DNA from: Flavobacteriales bacterium
GTDB lineage: Bacteria > Bacteroidota > Bacteroidia > Flavobacteriales_F > PHOS-HE28
Direction of reading: 5' to 3'
Length of the DNA: 15,152 nucleotides
NCBI GenBank assembly: GCA_016713865.1
Contig: JADJOG010000041.1
Location: forward strand, 1 to 15,152
Shown here: positions 6,272-14,886 of the stretch, in pieces
How positions within the stretch are numbered: position 1 is the stretch's first letter
How the letters are laid out: every line of letters begins with the position of its first letter
Notes under the pieces: model-generated
Database searches by the model: none
What the model was told of the DNA's origin: nothing
The model's input: only the letters and a program-made list of their open reading frames with translations
Made by a program: the position numbers and the translations under genes

Positions 6272-9103
6272 CTATTCAATGATCACCCGGCCCCAATGCA
6301 GCGCGCTGCCGTTGCGCACGCGCAGTTGGTAAGCGCCGGGCGCCACGTGTACCTGCAAGGGCATGCGTTGCGCGCCGGTGGCGGCAATGCTGGTGGTGCT
6401 GGTTATGCGCCCCGAGAGATCGAGCAAGGTGATCTCGATGGTGCCGCGCATGGCACTGGGCAGGATCAACTCGAATGCGCCCTTGTTCGGATTGGGCACA
6501 ACAACGATGGAAGCGCCGCGCCCCTCGGCTGATTCGCCGATGGAGCTCATGGTTCCCACCTCGTAACTCGATGTGATCACGCAGCCGCCCGCCATGGTGC
6601 AGGTAACGGTATAGGTGCCCAGGCCCGCCACATTCAGCGAGGCGCCCGAATCGCCTACGGGCGCACCGTTGTAAGTCCAGGCGTAGGTGCCCAGGCCGGC
6701 TTGCACGCTCAGCGTCACGTTGTCGTAGCTGAACACGAGCAGCGGGCAATTCTCCACGGGGTCGGGGAATCCGTCGCAGCCGGCAGCGCTCTCGGCAATG
6801 GCGGTCCAGATGCCGAAGGCTGGATTCGCGAGGCAGTTGGTGGTGGTGGTAGTGAAGAACGCACCGCCCAAGTACCAGTGGTAGGCCACGAAAGTGGCGG
6901 GCTCGATGCACAGCGCATCGCCACCGGGAGATAGCTCCATGGTGGTCGCTATGCCGCCATTGCTCACCAGCACGCTATCGCTCACGGGGCAGGGGTTCCA
7001 AGGCGCCATAACAGTGAGCACATAGTAGCCAGAGGCAGGTGGAGCGATCGTCGTGGTAAGGCTGCCCGGATCCGAAAGGCCCGTGGTGGGCGACCAGCTC
7101 ACGAGCAAGCCGGGGTCAATGTTGCTGCAATCGCCAAGGCTCTGGTACGCGAGTCCGGTAGGCGGGCCTTGCGGCGATTGGTAGAGCAGCAGGCCTTGAG
7201 CATCGAAGAGCTTGAAGCTGTTCTCGTTGTTCCAGATGGTGCCCGCCGTGTAATACAGCGCGATGCTTTGCCCGTGAATCACCGCCAACGGAATGGTATC
7301 GGATGTTATCCCTGTCGTGAGGATGGCGTGCGTGGTGATGCTGCCGTCGATATCCACTTGCACCTGCGCGCCGCCATTCCAGGTATCGCCCAGGACTTCA
7401 AGCAGTACCAGCTTGTAGGTGCAATGCTGCGCAGTGATCAATTGCGCGGTGCCCGACATGGTCTCGGACCCGCTGCACAGGGTCAAGTCGGCACCGGCAT
7501 CAACCAGCACCGGCGTTTCCAGCACCGTTACCACAACAGTGGTATCGTGCAAGCAGCCTTGTGAATCGATCACCGTGAAGGTGTACGCATGATTGCCGGG
7601 CATGCCGGGATCCGCCGTGGCCAGCGTGGGTAGTGCTCCTGCTTGCGCACCCGGTCCCGACCAAGCGGTGAGGCCTGGATCACCGAGGTTGAGTTGAGCC
7701 GAGAAGGAAACCAAGGTGGAATCGGCCAGCGGTTGCAGGCCGAGGCTCCATGAGCAGGTGGATCCGTCATGAGCCGCCCACAGATCAAGGATGGTCAATG
7801 TCCACGTGCCGTGGATCGGGCAGCCAACGAGGTTGGTCAGTGATTCCACGGAAGTGTAGTCGCCAGGGATGAGCGCATTGGCGGGCGGTGTGCCGCCGAG
7901 CATTACGTTGGGCGTGGCACCGAAAGCGGCGCATTGCGCGAAGGTGCCGTTGGGTGCATTGGGTGTCCAGCAATAATCCCAGCAGGTGCCGAAAACGAAA
8001 TCGGATCCATTCGGAACGTCGTTCGCACCACCGATGAAGGTGCCGCCTCCGCCTTGCTGGTGCAACGCAATGGAGGTTCCGTTCGGGCAGGCAAGCGAGA
8101 TCACGAGGTCGCCCATGAACGAATGCTCCATGCTCACGCAGATGCCACCGAGCTCCGCGGGATCGGTGAGCACAGCGCCCACCGGATACCAATCGACCTC
8201 GATGGTTGAAATGAATGGTGACCCAACATTGTCTGGCAACTCGGCGCCGTTGGGGAATTCGGTGGCCGCATCAACGAACAGGTACAAGCTATCCAAGGTG
8301 GCGGCACCGGTAAGCGCGATCGGGTCGTTGAGGCATGTGGTGCTTGGTGAAGCATGGGTGCCAGCGAACGAAGCGCCCGGCCGCACCACCACGGTGAAGG
8401 CGGCGCTATAAGCCGACGCGCAGCCGTTGCCGTCTTCAACCTGAAGGCGCACATTGTGCAGGCCGCTCTGCGAAAAGGTGAGCGTATCCAGTGCCGCGTT
8501 CTGCGCCACGCTCATGCCCGGCGCGCTGGAGAGCCAGTTCCATCCAATCAGGCCTTGTGTGCCGGTGGCGAATGAGGCGCTCGCATCAACCGCGATGCCG
8601 GTGCCGAGGCACACGATGAGCGTGTCGTTCATGGTCGTGAAGGAGGGCACGGGCGGTGGGCATGGCACATTGCAGGAAATGGTGGCCGCGAAATCGCCGG
8701 AGCCGATGTTGTTGGATGTGAAGTGCAGCGTAAGGCAGCCGCTCGTGTTCTGCGCTGTGGCTGTTACCACCAGGCCTTGCAATTGCTGCTGCGTGAATTC
8801 GCCGAGCAATGGCGCTTGCACCGTTGGTCCGTCGTAGATGCGCAACCAATCGACCTGGGCGCCGCCGGAATTCGAGAGGTTGAATTGCGTGAACACCAAG
8901 CTCACCACATTGCCCGGCGCCGCGCCGCAAATGGTGCTGGTGAGGTCTTCGTTGGGCAAGTACGAACCGGAAGGGCCGCCGCTATCGAAGAGCACACCGG
9001 TGCAGGTGGAGATGGCGGCGTCTCCAATGAGGTAGTCCTGGCCACGGGTGAAGCCGGTGAACAGGAACAAGCAGAGCAGGGTGAGCGGTTTCCGTGCGCG
9101 CAT
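6272..9103 (-). CDS. Large secreted protein with CUB, PKD-like and P-domain-like modules and a T9SS sorting domain
   Basis: A 943-residue exported protein. Residues 1-21 are a signal peptide (basic RARK, then LTLLCLFLFTGF). Residues about 24-146 resemble a CUB domain, with GTGVLFDSGG-like and WLRIYDGP elements. Residues about 155-240 look PKD-like (SFSTMND-type start, then GLHNVRLQVEDGNGC). Residues about 290-460 resemble a proprotein-convertase P domain (ICVSMEHSFMGDLVISLACPNG, then GTWTLTILDLWAAHDGSTCSW). A further PKD/Ig-like module follows at about 470-530. The C-terminus from about 867 (VVVPNPNKGAFELILP, then LLDLSGR, then GAYQLRV) is a type IX secretion type A sorting domain, sending the protein across the outer membrane. 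I see no protease or glycosidase catalytic domain, so a surface or matrix role is more likely than an enzyme. The start is the ATG directly before the signal peptide. Confidence 0.9.
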   Translation of the reverse strand: MRARKPLTLLCLFLFTGFTRGQDYLIGDAAISTCTGVLFDSGGPSGSYLPNEDLTSTICGAAPGNVVSLVFTQFNLSNSGGAQVDWLRIYDGPTVQAPLLGEFTQQQLQGLVVTATAQNTSGCLTLHFTSNNIGSGDFAATISCNVPCPPPVPSFTTMNDTLIVCLGTGIAVDASASFATGTQGLIGWNWLSSAPGMSVAQNAALDTLTFSQSGLHNVRLQVEDGNGCASAYSAAFTVVVRPGASFAGTHASPSTTCLNDPIALTGAATLDSLYLFVDAATEFPNGAELPDNVGSPFISTIEVDWYPVGAVLTDPAELGGICVSMEHSFMGDLVISLACPNGTSIALHQQGGGGTFIGGANDVPNGSDFVFGTCWDYCWTPNAPNGTFAQCAAFGATPNVMLGGTPPANALIPGDYTSVESLTNLVGCPIHGTWTLTILDLWAAHDGSTCSWSLGLQPLADSTLVSFSAQLNLGDPGLTAWSGPGAQAGALPTLATADPGMPGNHAYTFTVIDSQGCLHDTTVVVTVLETPVLVDAGADLTLCSGSETMSGTAQLITAQHCTYKLVLLEVLGDTWNGGAQVQVDIDGSITTHAILTTGITSDTIPLAVIHGQSIALYYTAGTIWNNENSFKLFDAQGLLLYQSPQGPPTGLAYQSLGDCSNIDPGLLVSWSPTTGLSDPGSLTTTIAPPASGYYVLTVMAPWNPCPVSDSVLVSNGGIATTMELSPGGDALCIEPATFVAYHWYLGGAFFTTTTTNCLANPAFGIWTAIAESAAGCDGFPDPVENCPLLVFSYDNVTLSVQAGLGTYAWTYNGAPVGDSGASLNVAGLGTYTVTCTMAGGCVITSSYEVGTMSSIGESAEGRGASIVVVPNPNKGAFELILPSAMRGTIEITLLDLSGRITSTTSIAATGAQRMPLQVHVAPGAYQLRVRNGSALHWGRVIIE

Positions 9104-9371
9104 GTGATCAGGGTAGGGTGCCCTAAGCTATCCGTTCCGGCGGAATGCGGAATCGATTCGAGAGGCAACTGGGAATGGCTCTGGAGATTCTGGTCAGGTG
9201 TATTGCACGAGCAACACATGAGTTGTGTTCAATGAACGTTCCATGCACCGCGCCATCACATGGCCCGTCGGTGGCGTTCATCCACGCGTAAGGCAGCAAG
9301 CGTCGATCACCCAACCTAGCTCGCCGGAATTCCCGAGCGCTTCGTAGTGGAGCGACCGTAGTTTTCAGCGC

Positions 9372-10871
9372 ATGAAGCACACCCTTACGTTCCTGCTGTC
9401 CATCGTCTCGCTGCACATATTCGCCTCCACCTACCACATCGCCCCAACCGGCAACAACGCCAACAACGGCCTTTCGCTCGCAACCGCTTGGGCCACCATT
9501 CAGCACGGCGCCAACACAGCGCTTGCTGGCGATACAGTGCTCATCTATCCCGGCAATTACCAAGGCTTCGCGGCCATGAGCCACAGCGGCACGGCAACGG
9601 ATCCCATCGTCTTTCTGGCCGAAGCGGGCGTGCAGATCACCAGCCCGTGCAGCTACAACAACCTCGACGGCATCAATGTGGAGAATGTGAGCTGGGTGGT
9701 GATCGAGGGCTTCACGGTAAACGACATGCCGCGCACCGGGATCCGCACCGTGCTCAGCGACCATGTCACCATCCGGTGGAACAGTTGCCACAGCAATTAC
9801 AAGTGGGGCATCCTCACGGGCTTCGCTGAGCACGTCCTCATCGAGCACAACTCGTGCAGTGGCAGCGAGGACGAGCACGGCATTTATGTGAGCAACAGCG
9901 CCGACCATCCGATCATCCGCTACAACCATTGCTTCGGCAACCGCTCCAACGGCATCCACATGAACGGCGATGTGAGCCTCGGCGGCGATGGCGTGATCAG
10001 CAATGCGCAGGTCTATGGCAACACCATCTACGGCAACGGTGTGGGCGGCGGCAGCGGCATCAACTGCGACGGCGTCACCAATTCGGTCTTCTACAACAAC
10101 CTGCTCTACGACAACCACGCGAGCGGCATCAGCCTCTATCGGATCGATGGCGGCGCGCCCAGCACCGGGAACCGCGTCTTCAATAACACCATCATCAACG
10201 CCAGCGATGCGCGCTGGTGCGTGAACATCACGGAGAACTGCACCGGCAATCAGGTGATCAACAACATCCTCATCAACCAGCATCCATGGCGCGGCAGCAT
10301 CGTGGTGGCGGCCAGTGCGCTCCCTGGATTCGTGAGCGATCACAACATCGCCACGTCGCGCTTCAGCCCCGATGGCGATGCCACCATCCTCACGCTCGCG
10401 AATTGGCAAGCGCTCGGCTACGATGCCAACAGCGCGGTGGCCGCGCCGCAGGCACAACTCTTCGTAACGCCCGGCAGCGATTTCCATGCACTCAGCGGAT
10501 CATCGCAGCAGTGCAACACGGGCTCGGCCGCAGTCTCGTCCGTGGTGCAGGACGATCTGGAAGGCACCGCACGCCCGCAAGGCGGCGCATACGACATCGG
10601 TTGCTACGAGAGCCTGTTCGGTGCTACGGGCATTGCGCCATCAGGTGCTTCAACATCGACCTTCACGCTTCTGGGCGATGCTGTGCTCGTGCGTGCCGAT
10701 GAGCCAAGCATGTTGCGCGTGAGCGATGCGAGCGGGCGCCTGCTCTTCGCGCAACGTATCGGCGTTGGAGCAACGCGCGTCGAGCTTCCGGCGCTCGGGG
10801 TGCTGCTGATCGAGCTTATCGGAACGGACGGCAGCTTGTACGCCGCTATGCGAGCGGTAACGCTGAACTAG
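9372..10871 (+). CDS. Secreted right-handed parallel beta-helix protein
   Basis: A 499-residue protein. Residues 1-19 are a signal peptide (KHTLTFLLSIVSLHIFAS). The next part, YHIAPTGNNANNG and AWATIQHGANTALAGDTVLIYPGNY, is the usual entry of secreted beta-helix proteins (DUF1565 or pectin-lyase-like fold). Residues about 75-320 carry repeating turns such as VLIEHNSCSG, PIIRYNHCFGNRSNGIHM, VFYNNLLYDNHASGISL and NRVFNNTIIN, typical of PbH1 repeats with Asn ladders. Such proteins are often polysaccharide lyases or surface adhesins; no specific catalytic set could be assigned. The last 80 or so residues (DAVLVRADEPSMLRVSDASGRLLF) resemble a weakly conserved T9SS sorting domain. It is divergent from the large secreted gene on the left (268 bp between) and its stop overlaps the stop of the convergent phosphorylase gene. 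Confidence 0.88.
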   Translation: MKHTLTFLLSIVSLHIFASTYHIAPTGNNANNGLSLATAWATIQHGANTALAGDTVLIYPGNYQGFAAMSHSGTATDPIVFLAEAGVQITSPCSYNNLDGINVENVSWVVIEGFTVNDMPRTGIRTVLSDHVTIRWNSCHSNYKWGILTGFAEHVLIEHNSCSGSEDEHGIYVSNSADHPIIRYNHCFGNRSNGIHMNGDVSLGGDGVISNAQVYGNTIYGNGVGGGSGINCDGVTNSVFYNNLLYDNHASGISLYRIDGGAPSTGNRVFNNTIINASDARWCVNITENCTGNQVINNILINQHPWRGSIVVAASALPGFVSDHNIATSRFSPDGDATILTLANWQALGYDANSAVAAPQAQLFVTPGSDFHALSGSSQQCNTGSAAVSSVVQDDLEGTARPQGGAYDIGCYESLFGATGIAPSGASTSTFTLLGDAVLVRADEPSMLRVSDASGRLLFAQRIGVGATRVELPALGVLLIELIGTDGSLYAAMRAVTLN

Positions 10872-11767
10872 CCCGCCACCCGCTCCAGCACTTCGGCGAT
10901 CATGGCATCAACCGCGGCGTGGTGGTCCTTGCTGTATTCCTTGCGCAGGCGGTTGGCCACCACGCAGCACACGGTGCAGGCGCGATGCCCGAGCAACCCG
11001 CTAAGGCCATAGAGCGCGCTGGTCTCCATCTCGAAGTTGGTGGCGCGCAGGCCATCGTGCGCGAAAGCGCTGAGGGCCTCGTTCAAGCCATCGACGCTGG
11101 GTGGCAAGCGCAGCTGCCTTCCTTGCGGACCATAGAAGCCGCCTGCGGTGAAGGTGATGCCCACCGTGTTGTTGTGGCCGAGGCGATCGATCAACTCTTG
11201 ATCGCCTTTCGCCACGTACGGGTAGGGGAGGTTGTCCGGCCAATCGGTGTGCGCGAGCAAGGCGTTCAGCAAGCGCAGCTCCTTATCCGCTGGCTCGTGC
11301 GCGTAGTAGTGCAGCACGTTGTCCATGCCCACGCCATAGGCGCTCACGATGCGGCTATCAACGGGGATGTCCTCTTGCAGTGCCCCGCATGTGCCCAGGC
11401 GGATGATCCGCAGGCTCTTCGTTTCGCGCTTTGGGCTGCGCGTGGCTAGGTCGATGTTCACCAGCGCATCCAATTCGTTCAGCACGATGTCGATGTTGTC
11501 GGTGCCGATGCCGGTGCTGAGCGCGGTGATGCGGTGGCCGTACAGCTCGCCGGTGTGGCTCACGAACTCGCGGTTCTGCACGCGGTGGTCGATGCGCTCG
11601 AAGTGGCGGCTGATCTTTTCCACGCGGCCCTGATCGCCCACCACGAGCACGGTATCGCCGAGCTGCTCGGGGCGCAAGGCCAGGTGGTAAATGGATCCGT
11701 CGGGATTCACGACGAGCTCGCTGGCTTCGATCACGGTGCCCGGCTCGGTAAGGGTGATGGGATTCAT
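10868..11767 (-). CDS. Nucleoside phosphorylase, uridine phosphorylase-like
   Basis: A 299-residue cytoplasmic enzyme of the PNP/UDP phosphorylase superfamily, which splits nucleosides with phosphate to a free base and (deoxy)ribose 1-phosphate in salvage. Motifs in order: DTVLVVGDQGRVEKI (phosphate-binding start), LSTGIGTDNIDIVLNEL, IRLGTCGALQEDIPV, and GFYGPQGRQLRLP. Near the C-terminus NFEMETSALYGLSGLLGH and VCCVVANR include the ribose-binding Met-Glu pair. The lineup favours uridine phosphorylase, but substrate cannot be fixed from sequence alone. A longer open frame reaches 12046, but it overlaps the upstream gene and lacks any family match, so ATG 11767 is chosen. That ATG overlaps the upstream stop (ATGA), which points to translational coupling with the methyltransferase-like gene. 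Confidence 0.92.
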   Translation of the reverse strand: MNPITLTEPGTVIEASELVVNPDGSIYHLALRPEQLGDTVLVVGDQGRVEKISRHFERIDHRVQNREFVSHTGELYGHRITALSTGIGTDNIDIVLNELDALVNIDLATRSPKRETKSLRIIRLGTCGALQEDIPVDSRIVSAYGVGMDNVLHYYAHEPADKELRLLNALLAHTDWPDNLPYPYVAKGDQELIDRLGHNNTVGITFTAGGFYGPQGRQLRLPPSVDGLNEALSAFAHDGLRATNFEMETSALYGLSGLLGHRACTVCCVVANRLRKEYSKDHHAAVDAMIAEVLERVAG

Positions 11768-12453
11768 GCGTGTGTTGCTGGATGGAGCAGGGTCATGCCC
11801 GGCAGTCCGGTGTTGGTGCTGATGCGCGCGTAGCCTTGCCCGCGTTTCGCCAGCACTTCGTTGATGGCCTCGAAGGGACCGATATTGTAGCCGCTCTCGG
11901 ACGATTGATAGAAAGTGTCGTGCAGCAGCACGATGGCATCGGGCCGCGCATCCAGGATCGCGGTGAGCTCGCGCGTAACGGAGGCATGGCTGTGGTCGCC
12001 ATCCACATAGAAGAGCACGGGTGCATTGGCCGCGAGGCGTGCGCACAGTTCCAAGGCCACGGTGATGCCATCGCCTTGGTGCAAGGTCACCTCTTCCATG
12101 CCGTGCACCAATTCGCCGCGCGTGTCCTTGGGGTGCTCGCCATGCGGCACATCGTCAGGCAGATCGATGCTGTGGATGGCGCACGGGATGCTGAAGGCCT
12201 TGATGGTTTCGCGGAACACGCGTGCCGATTTGCCGCGATGCGTGCCCCACTCGAAGATGAAGGCGGGCTTGAAGCGGCATACCGCGCCCGACATGAGCAT
12301 GAGCTCGTTCAGCGGGAAGGGGTGTATGCCCACCACGGGCACCAGCTGCCGCAAGGTGAACTCGCTCAGGATCCAGTTGTCCACCTCGAAGGCGGTGCAC
12401 TGCGCATTCTTGGTGGGATCGGCGAGCGGCTTCGGTTTGCTGAATAATCGCAT
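11764..12453 (-). CDS. Class I SAM-dependent methyltransferase-like protein (Methyltransf_24 / CmcI-like)
   Basis: A 229-residue protein with a Rossmann-type methyltransferase layout. The glycine motif FEWGTHRGKSARVF (about 68-81) matches the SAM-binding motif I in the acidic-x-Gly-x-x-x-Gly form. IHSIDLPDD follows as motif II. PVLFYVDGDHSHASVTREL (about 145-163) is the characteristic D-G-D-H-S/T-Y/H element of the Methyltransf_24 and cephalosporin-hydroxylase-like groups, and AIVLLHDTF follows. The substrate is unknown; relatives often modify sugars or natural products, and some lack activity. It is the first gene of a two-gene unit with the nucleoside phosphorylase, joined by an ATGA overlap. 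The start at 12453 (MRLFSKPKPLADP) is the first ATG. Confidence 0.8.
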   Translation of the reverse strand: MRLFSKPKPLADPTKNAQCTAFEVDNWILSEFTLRQLVPVVGIHPFPLNELMLMSGAVCRFKPAFIFEWGTHRGKSARVFRETIKAFSIPCAIHSIDLPDDVPHGEHPKDTRGELVHGMEEVTLHQGDGITVALELCARLAANAPVLFYVDGDHSHASVTRELTAILDARPDAIVLLHDTFYQSSESGYNIGPFEAINEVLAKRGQGYARISTNTGLPGMTLLHPATHA

Positions 12454-12757
12454 GGCCCAAAGAAACGCTTGTGCGGCTACTCCAGTGTTTTTCGCATTAC
12501 CGGCACCTGGCCAATTGGACGATGCAAGAGTCCAGATTGGTTGTGCGCGCTCGGGTGCAGCGTGCGGTGGGTGTCCACGATCCGCGCGGCCGCACCCGGC
12601 TCGGGGAGCGCGTGCTGCGGGCCTGTGCGAGCCGGACAGCGGCTTGGGTCGTGGTTGATTCTTGGCTCCACCTTTTCATCAAGGAAAAGGTGGAAAAGAA
12701 TTTGGACTCAAGCAGCTCTTGGCGACCATCTGCTGGCTTCCCTTTTCACCTCGCTGC
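12454..12757. other. Intergenic region, no supported gene
   Basis: About 300 bp between two minus-strand genes. Short frames on both strands (61-163 codons) have no recognisable features and are Arg- and Cys-rich. The region must carry the promoter of the methyltransferase-like gene and the 3' end of the lipoprotein transcript. The only clear structure is the palindromic element at 12655-12693. Confidence 0.5.
12655..12693. repeat. Palindromic element with two competing stems
   Basis: CCACCTTTTC (12668-12677) pairs perfectly with GAAAAGGTGG (12684-12693) around the loop ATCAAG. TTGAT (12655-12659) is also complementary to ATCAA (12678-12682), which lies in that loop, so two stems compete. 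Read on the minus strand it lies 65 bp after the stop of the DUF4197 gene and could act as a terminator, but there is no T-tract. From memory, similar palindromes built around CTTGATGAAAA are scattered between genes in many Bacteroidetes. Confidence 0.65.
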
Positions 12758-13474
12758 TCACTGCGCCGCGAACACCTTTTGCAAGATCGCCGTGGTGCGC
12801 GCCACGGGATCAATACGGATGCGCTTCTCTTCTTGCGCCAGCACGGTGAAAAGGCCGCTCAGGGCTTTCTCGGTCACATACGCATCGAGGTCGGGGTTCA
12901 CTGTTTGTCCGCCGGTGAACAGCGTGGCCGTGTTGTACGCGGTGGATAATGGCTGCCAATAGCTGGTGAGCTCGGTGGCGCGCGTGGCGCGCTCCACCAC
13001 CGGCTTGAAGCGCTCACGAAGGGCCGCGCTGGTCTTGTCGCGCAGGAAGTTGGTGGCCGCGTTCTCGCCGCCGCGCAGGATCGTGAATCCATCCTGGATC
13101 GTCATGCCGGTTATCGCATCCACGAAAACAGGAACGGCTTCATTGGCCGCTGCCTCGGCTGCTTTGTTCAGCGTGCGCTCGAAGTCGTTGATCGGCTGTG
13201 TCATGCCCAGGTCGGTGAGCGTGTTCTTCACCTTGATGGCTTCGGCCGGGAAGGGGATGCGGATGAGCTGATTGCTCCAGAAGCCATCGCTGGCGCTGGT
13301 GCTGCTCACGGTGCGCTCGGTGCCCACGCGCAAGGCTTCCTTCAATCCGGTGATCACTTCTTCGTTGCTCAGCGCTGCGGGCGCGCCGGTGCCAAGCACG
13401 TTCTGCAGGTCTTGCGGCGAGCAGGCGCTTAGGAGCATGGCCGTCAATGGGGCCAGGATCACGATCTTCTTCAT
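12758..13474 (-). CDS. DUF4197 family lipoprotein
   Basis: A 238-residue protein matching DUF4197. It begins with a lipoprotein signal peptide (KKIVILAPLTAMLLSAC) with lipobox LSAC and the lipidated Cys at residue 18. Family features follow: EEVITGLKEALRVGTERTV, IRIPFPAEAIKV, NDFERTLNKAAEAAANEA and ITGMTIQDGFTILRGGENAA. The C-terminal part has YVTEKALSGLFTVLAQEEKRIR and DPVARTTAILQKVF. Function is unknown; the protein would be membrane-anchored in the periplasm. The start at 13474 overlaps the stop of the upstream thioesterase gene (ATGA), so the two are probably translated in series. A longer open frame reaching 13798 lies inside the thioesterase gene and is rejected. Confidence 0.92.
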   Translation of the reverse strand: MKKIVILAPLTAMLLSACSPQDLQNVLGTGAPAALSNEEVITGLKEALRVGTERTVSSTSASDGFWSNQLIRIPFPAEAIKVKNTLTDLGMTQPINDFERTLNKAAEAAANEAVPVFVDAITGMTIQDGFTILRGGENAATNFLRDKTSAALRERFKPVVERATRATELTSYWQPLSTAYNTATLFTGGQTVNPDLDAYVTEKALSGLFTVLAQEEKRIRIDPVARTTAILQKVFAAQ

Positions 13475-13881
13475 GCGGTGAGTTGTTCCAATGCGTTGCG
13501 CCATTCCTGCGGAACCGCGATGGGGCCGTTCGCGGCATAATCGAAGCACACCATCACGCTCCGTCCTTCGGCGCAGAGTTCTTCTTGGCCATCCTTCACG
13601 CGCACGATCCGGTAATGCAGGTCGAAGCTTCTGGTGCCGATGCGACCCGCGTGGCAATGGCCCACGATGCGATCGTGCAGGTGAATGGTCTGCCGGTAGT
13701 CCACCTCGTTGCGGGCGAGGATCAGGCCCAGCTTCTTCCAATCGTGGCCGGGCGGTATGAAGCGCCGCAGCAGTTCCATGCGCGCCAGCTCGAACCAATG
13801 CAGGTAAACCGCATTGTGCACGTGGTGCGCCATGTCGAGGTCGGCGAAGCGGATCTGTATGGGGAGGGAGATGCCGGGCAT
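13471..13881 (-). CDS. Acyl-CoA thioesterase, 4HBT hotdog family
   Basis: A 136-residue single hotdog-fold protein of the 4-hydroxybenzoyl-CoA thioesterase (YbgC/FadM-like) group, which hydrolyses acyl-CoA thioesters in the cytoplasm. The signature is IQIRFADLDMAHHVHNAVYL, with the Asp in the usual catalytic place of D-x-D/N-x-x-x-H-V-x-N. LHWFELARMELLR then matches the long central helix, followed by LILARNEVDYRQTI and EGRSVMVCFD. ATG 13881 (MPGISLPIQIRFADLD) is chosen over 13917 because the extra twelve residues (polar, Pro-rich) precede the fold. It heads a unit with the DUF4197 lipoprotein (ATGA overlap at 13471-13474). It is divergent from the beta-barrel gene, with 155 bp between. Confidence 0.9.
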   Translation of the reverse strand: MPGISLPIQIRFADLDMAHHVHNAVYLHWFELARMELLRRFIPPGHDWKKLGLILARNEVDYRQTIHLHDRIVGHCHAGRIGTRSFDLHYRIVRVKDGQEELCAEGRSVMVCFDYAANGPIAVPQEWRNALEQLTA

Positions 13882-14036
13882 AGGTGGTACCTCGTTGCGG
13901 GTGGGCGAAGATGGCACGGGCGCGATGGAGCGCTACGTATCGAAGTGCGAACGCTGGTCAATGGCATAACGGCGGGTGGCGACAAGCTTCTGATGGACCA
14001 GGACCGATTTTCCAGCTTTGACGATACATTCGCGTT

Positions 14037-14801
14037 GTGCCAAGCCTCACGCGATTTGCCGTCCTCTTTTTGGTTGCGAACGCGAGCGCGCAACTTGTTT
14101 CGGCACAAAGCCATGCGCTCTTCGAGGCGGGTGGTGCGATCACCAGCGGAGCGCGGTACAGCTTCAACGACAGATTCACGGAGGGCAGTTCGGTGCCGCG
14201 AACAGGTTGGGGCTGGCAATTGGGCGCATTGGAGCTTTTCGGAGAGCAGGAGGATCGGTTGAACTTCCTGTTCGGTCTCCGGTTCCAGTATCGTTACTAT
14301 CGGCAGGCACGTGAATACGGGAGAACATTGCTGGTGCAGGAGAACGGGCATTTCATAGCCTATGGGGCCGCATACGATGGTGTGGCCACGATCAGGGAAG
14401 CAAGGCTCGGCATCCCATTGCAATGGTGGGTGCGGCTGGGCGCGCGTTCCAAGCTCAGTATCGGCTACGAGCTGAGCATCAACCAAGGAGGGAAGTCAAC
14501 GGAAACGGGAGAGCGCACGATCTCCTCAACTACGAATCTGCCGGATGGCAGTCACGTGACCACTTATGTCACGGAGCCATACACGGATGAGCTAGGAACC
14601 AAGTCGGGGCGAGCAATGGCTGAGATAGCTCTCGGCTACCGGCGCTGGTTTGGGTCGCGGTGCATCGCGGGCGTTGATGCCAGCGTTGTGGGGCCCATGA
14701 ATGGCAAAGGTTTAACGGGCGGGCCGGTCTCGGAACTCTCATTCAATTTCGGCTGGTTGCTCAGGCTGAAGGAGAAAGGCGCGGCAAACGGTGTGGAGTG
14801 A
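14037..14801 (+). CDS. Outer-membrane beta-barrel-like protein
   Basis: A 254-residue protein, probably exported. It begins with a signal peptide (LTRFAVLFLVANASAQLVSAQ). The rest alternates polar and hydrophobic residues with many aromatic belts: LNFLFGLRFQYRYYRQ, IPLQWWVRLGARSKLSIGYELS, AEIALGYRRWF and ELSFNFGWLLRLK. This fits an outer-membrane barrel of about eight to ten strands, such as the porin-like or PorT-like proteins common in Bacteroidetes. The start is GTG at 14037; no ATG lies between it and the signal peptide. I cannot name the family. It lies upstream of parE on the same strand, with 149 bp between. Confidence 0.75.
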   Translation: MPSLTRFAVLFLVANASAQLVSAQSHALFEAGGAITSGARYSFNDRFTEGSSVPRTGWGWQLGALELFGEQEDRLNFLFGLRFQYRYYRQAREYGRTLLVQENGHFIAYGAAYDGVATIREARLGIPLQWWVRLGARSKLSIGYELSINQGGKSTETGERTISSTTNLPDGSHVTTYVTEPYTDELGTKSGRAMAEIALGYRRWFGSRCIAGVDASVVGPMNGKGLTGGPVSELSFNFGWLLRLKEKGAANGVE

Positions 14802-14886
14802 CCCGATTCAAGGACAGCCCCCCTTGTTCAAAAACCCCCACCGGATCGTTCATAACGGGAGTTTTCCACAGCGGCGGGCCGCGCTG

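Noticed and set aside
9123..10487. Minus-strand open frame of 454 codons
   Set aside because: It is antisense to the beta-helix gene; Ala/Val/Asp-rich shadow composition, no signal or motif.
10868..12046. Longer version of the nucleoside phosphorylase
   Set aside because: The additional 93 residues are an Arg/His-rich shadow of the methyltransferase-like gene; the family starts near MNPITLTEPGTV.
11770..12447. Plus-strand open frame of 225 codons
   Set aside because: It mirrors the methyltransferase-like gene almost exactly and has shadow composition.
13447..14262. Plus-strand open frame of 271 codons
   Set aside because: It overlaps the thioesterase gene antisense and the beta-barrel gene in another frame; both of those have family-like sequence.
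14861..14873. DnaA-box-like GTTTTCCACAG before parE
   Set aside because: Single imperfect site, no cluster and no AT-rich unwinding region nearby, so no origin is supported.
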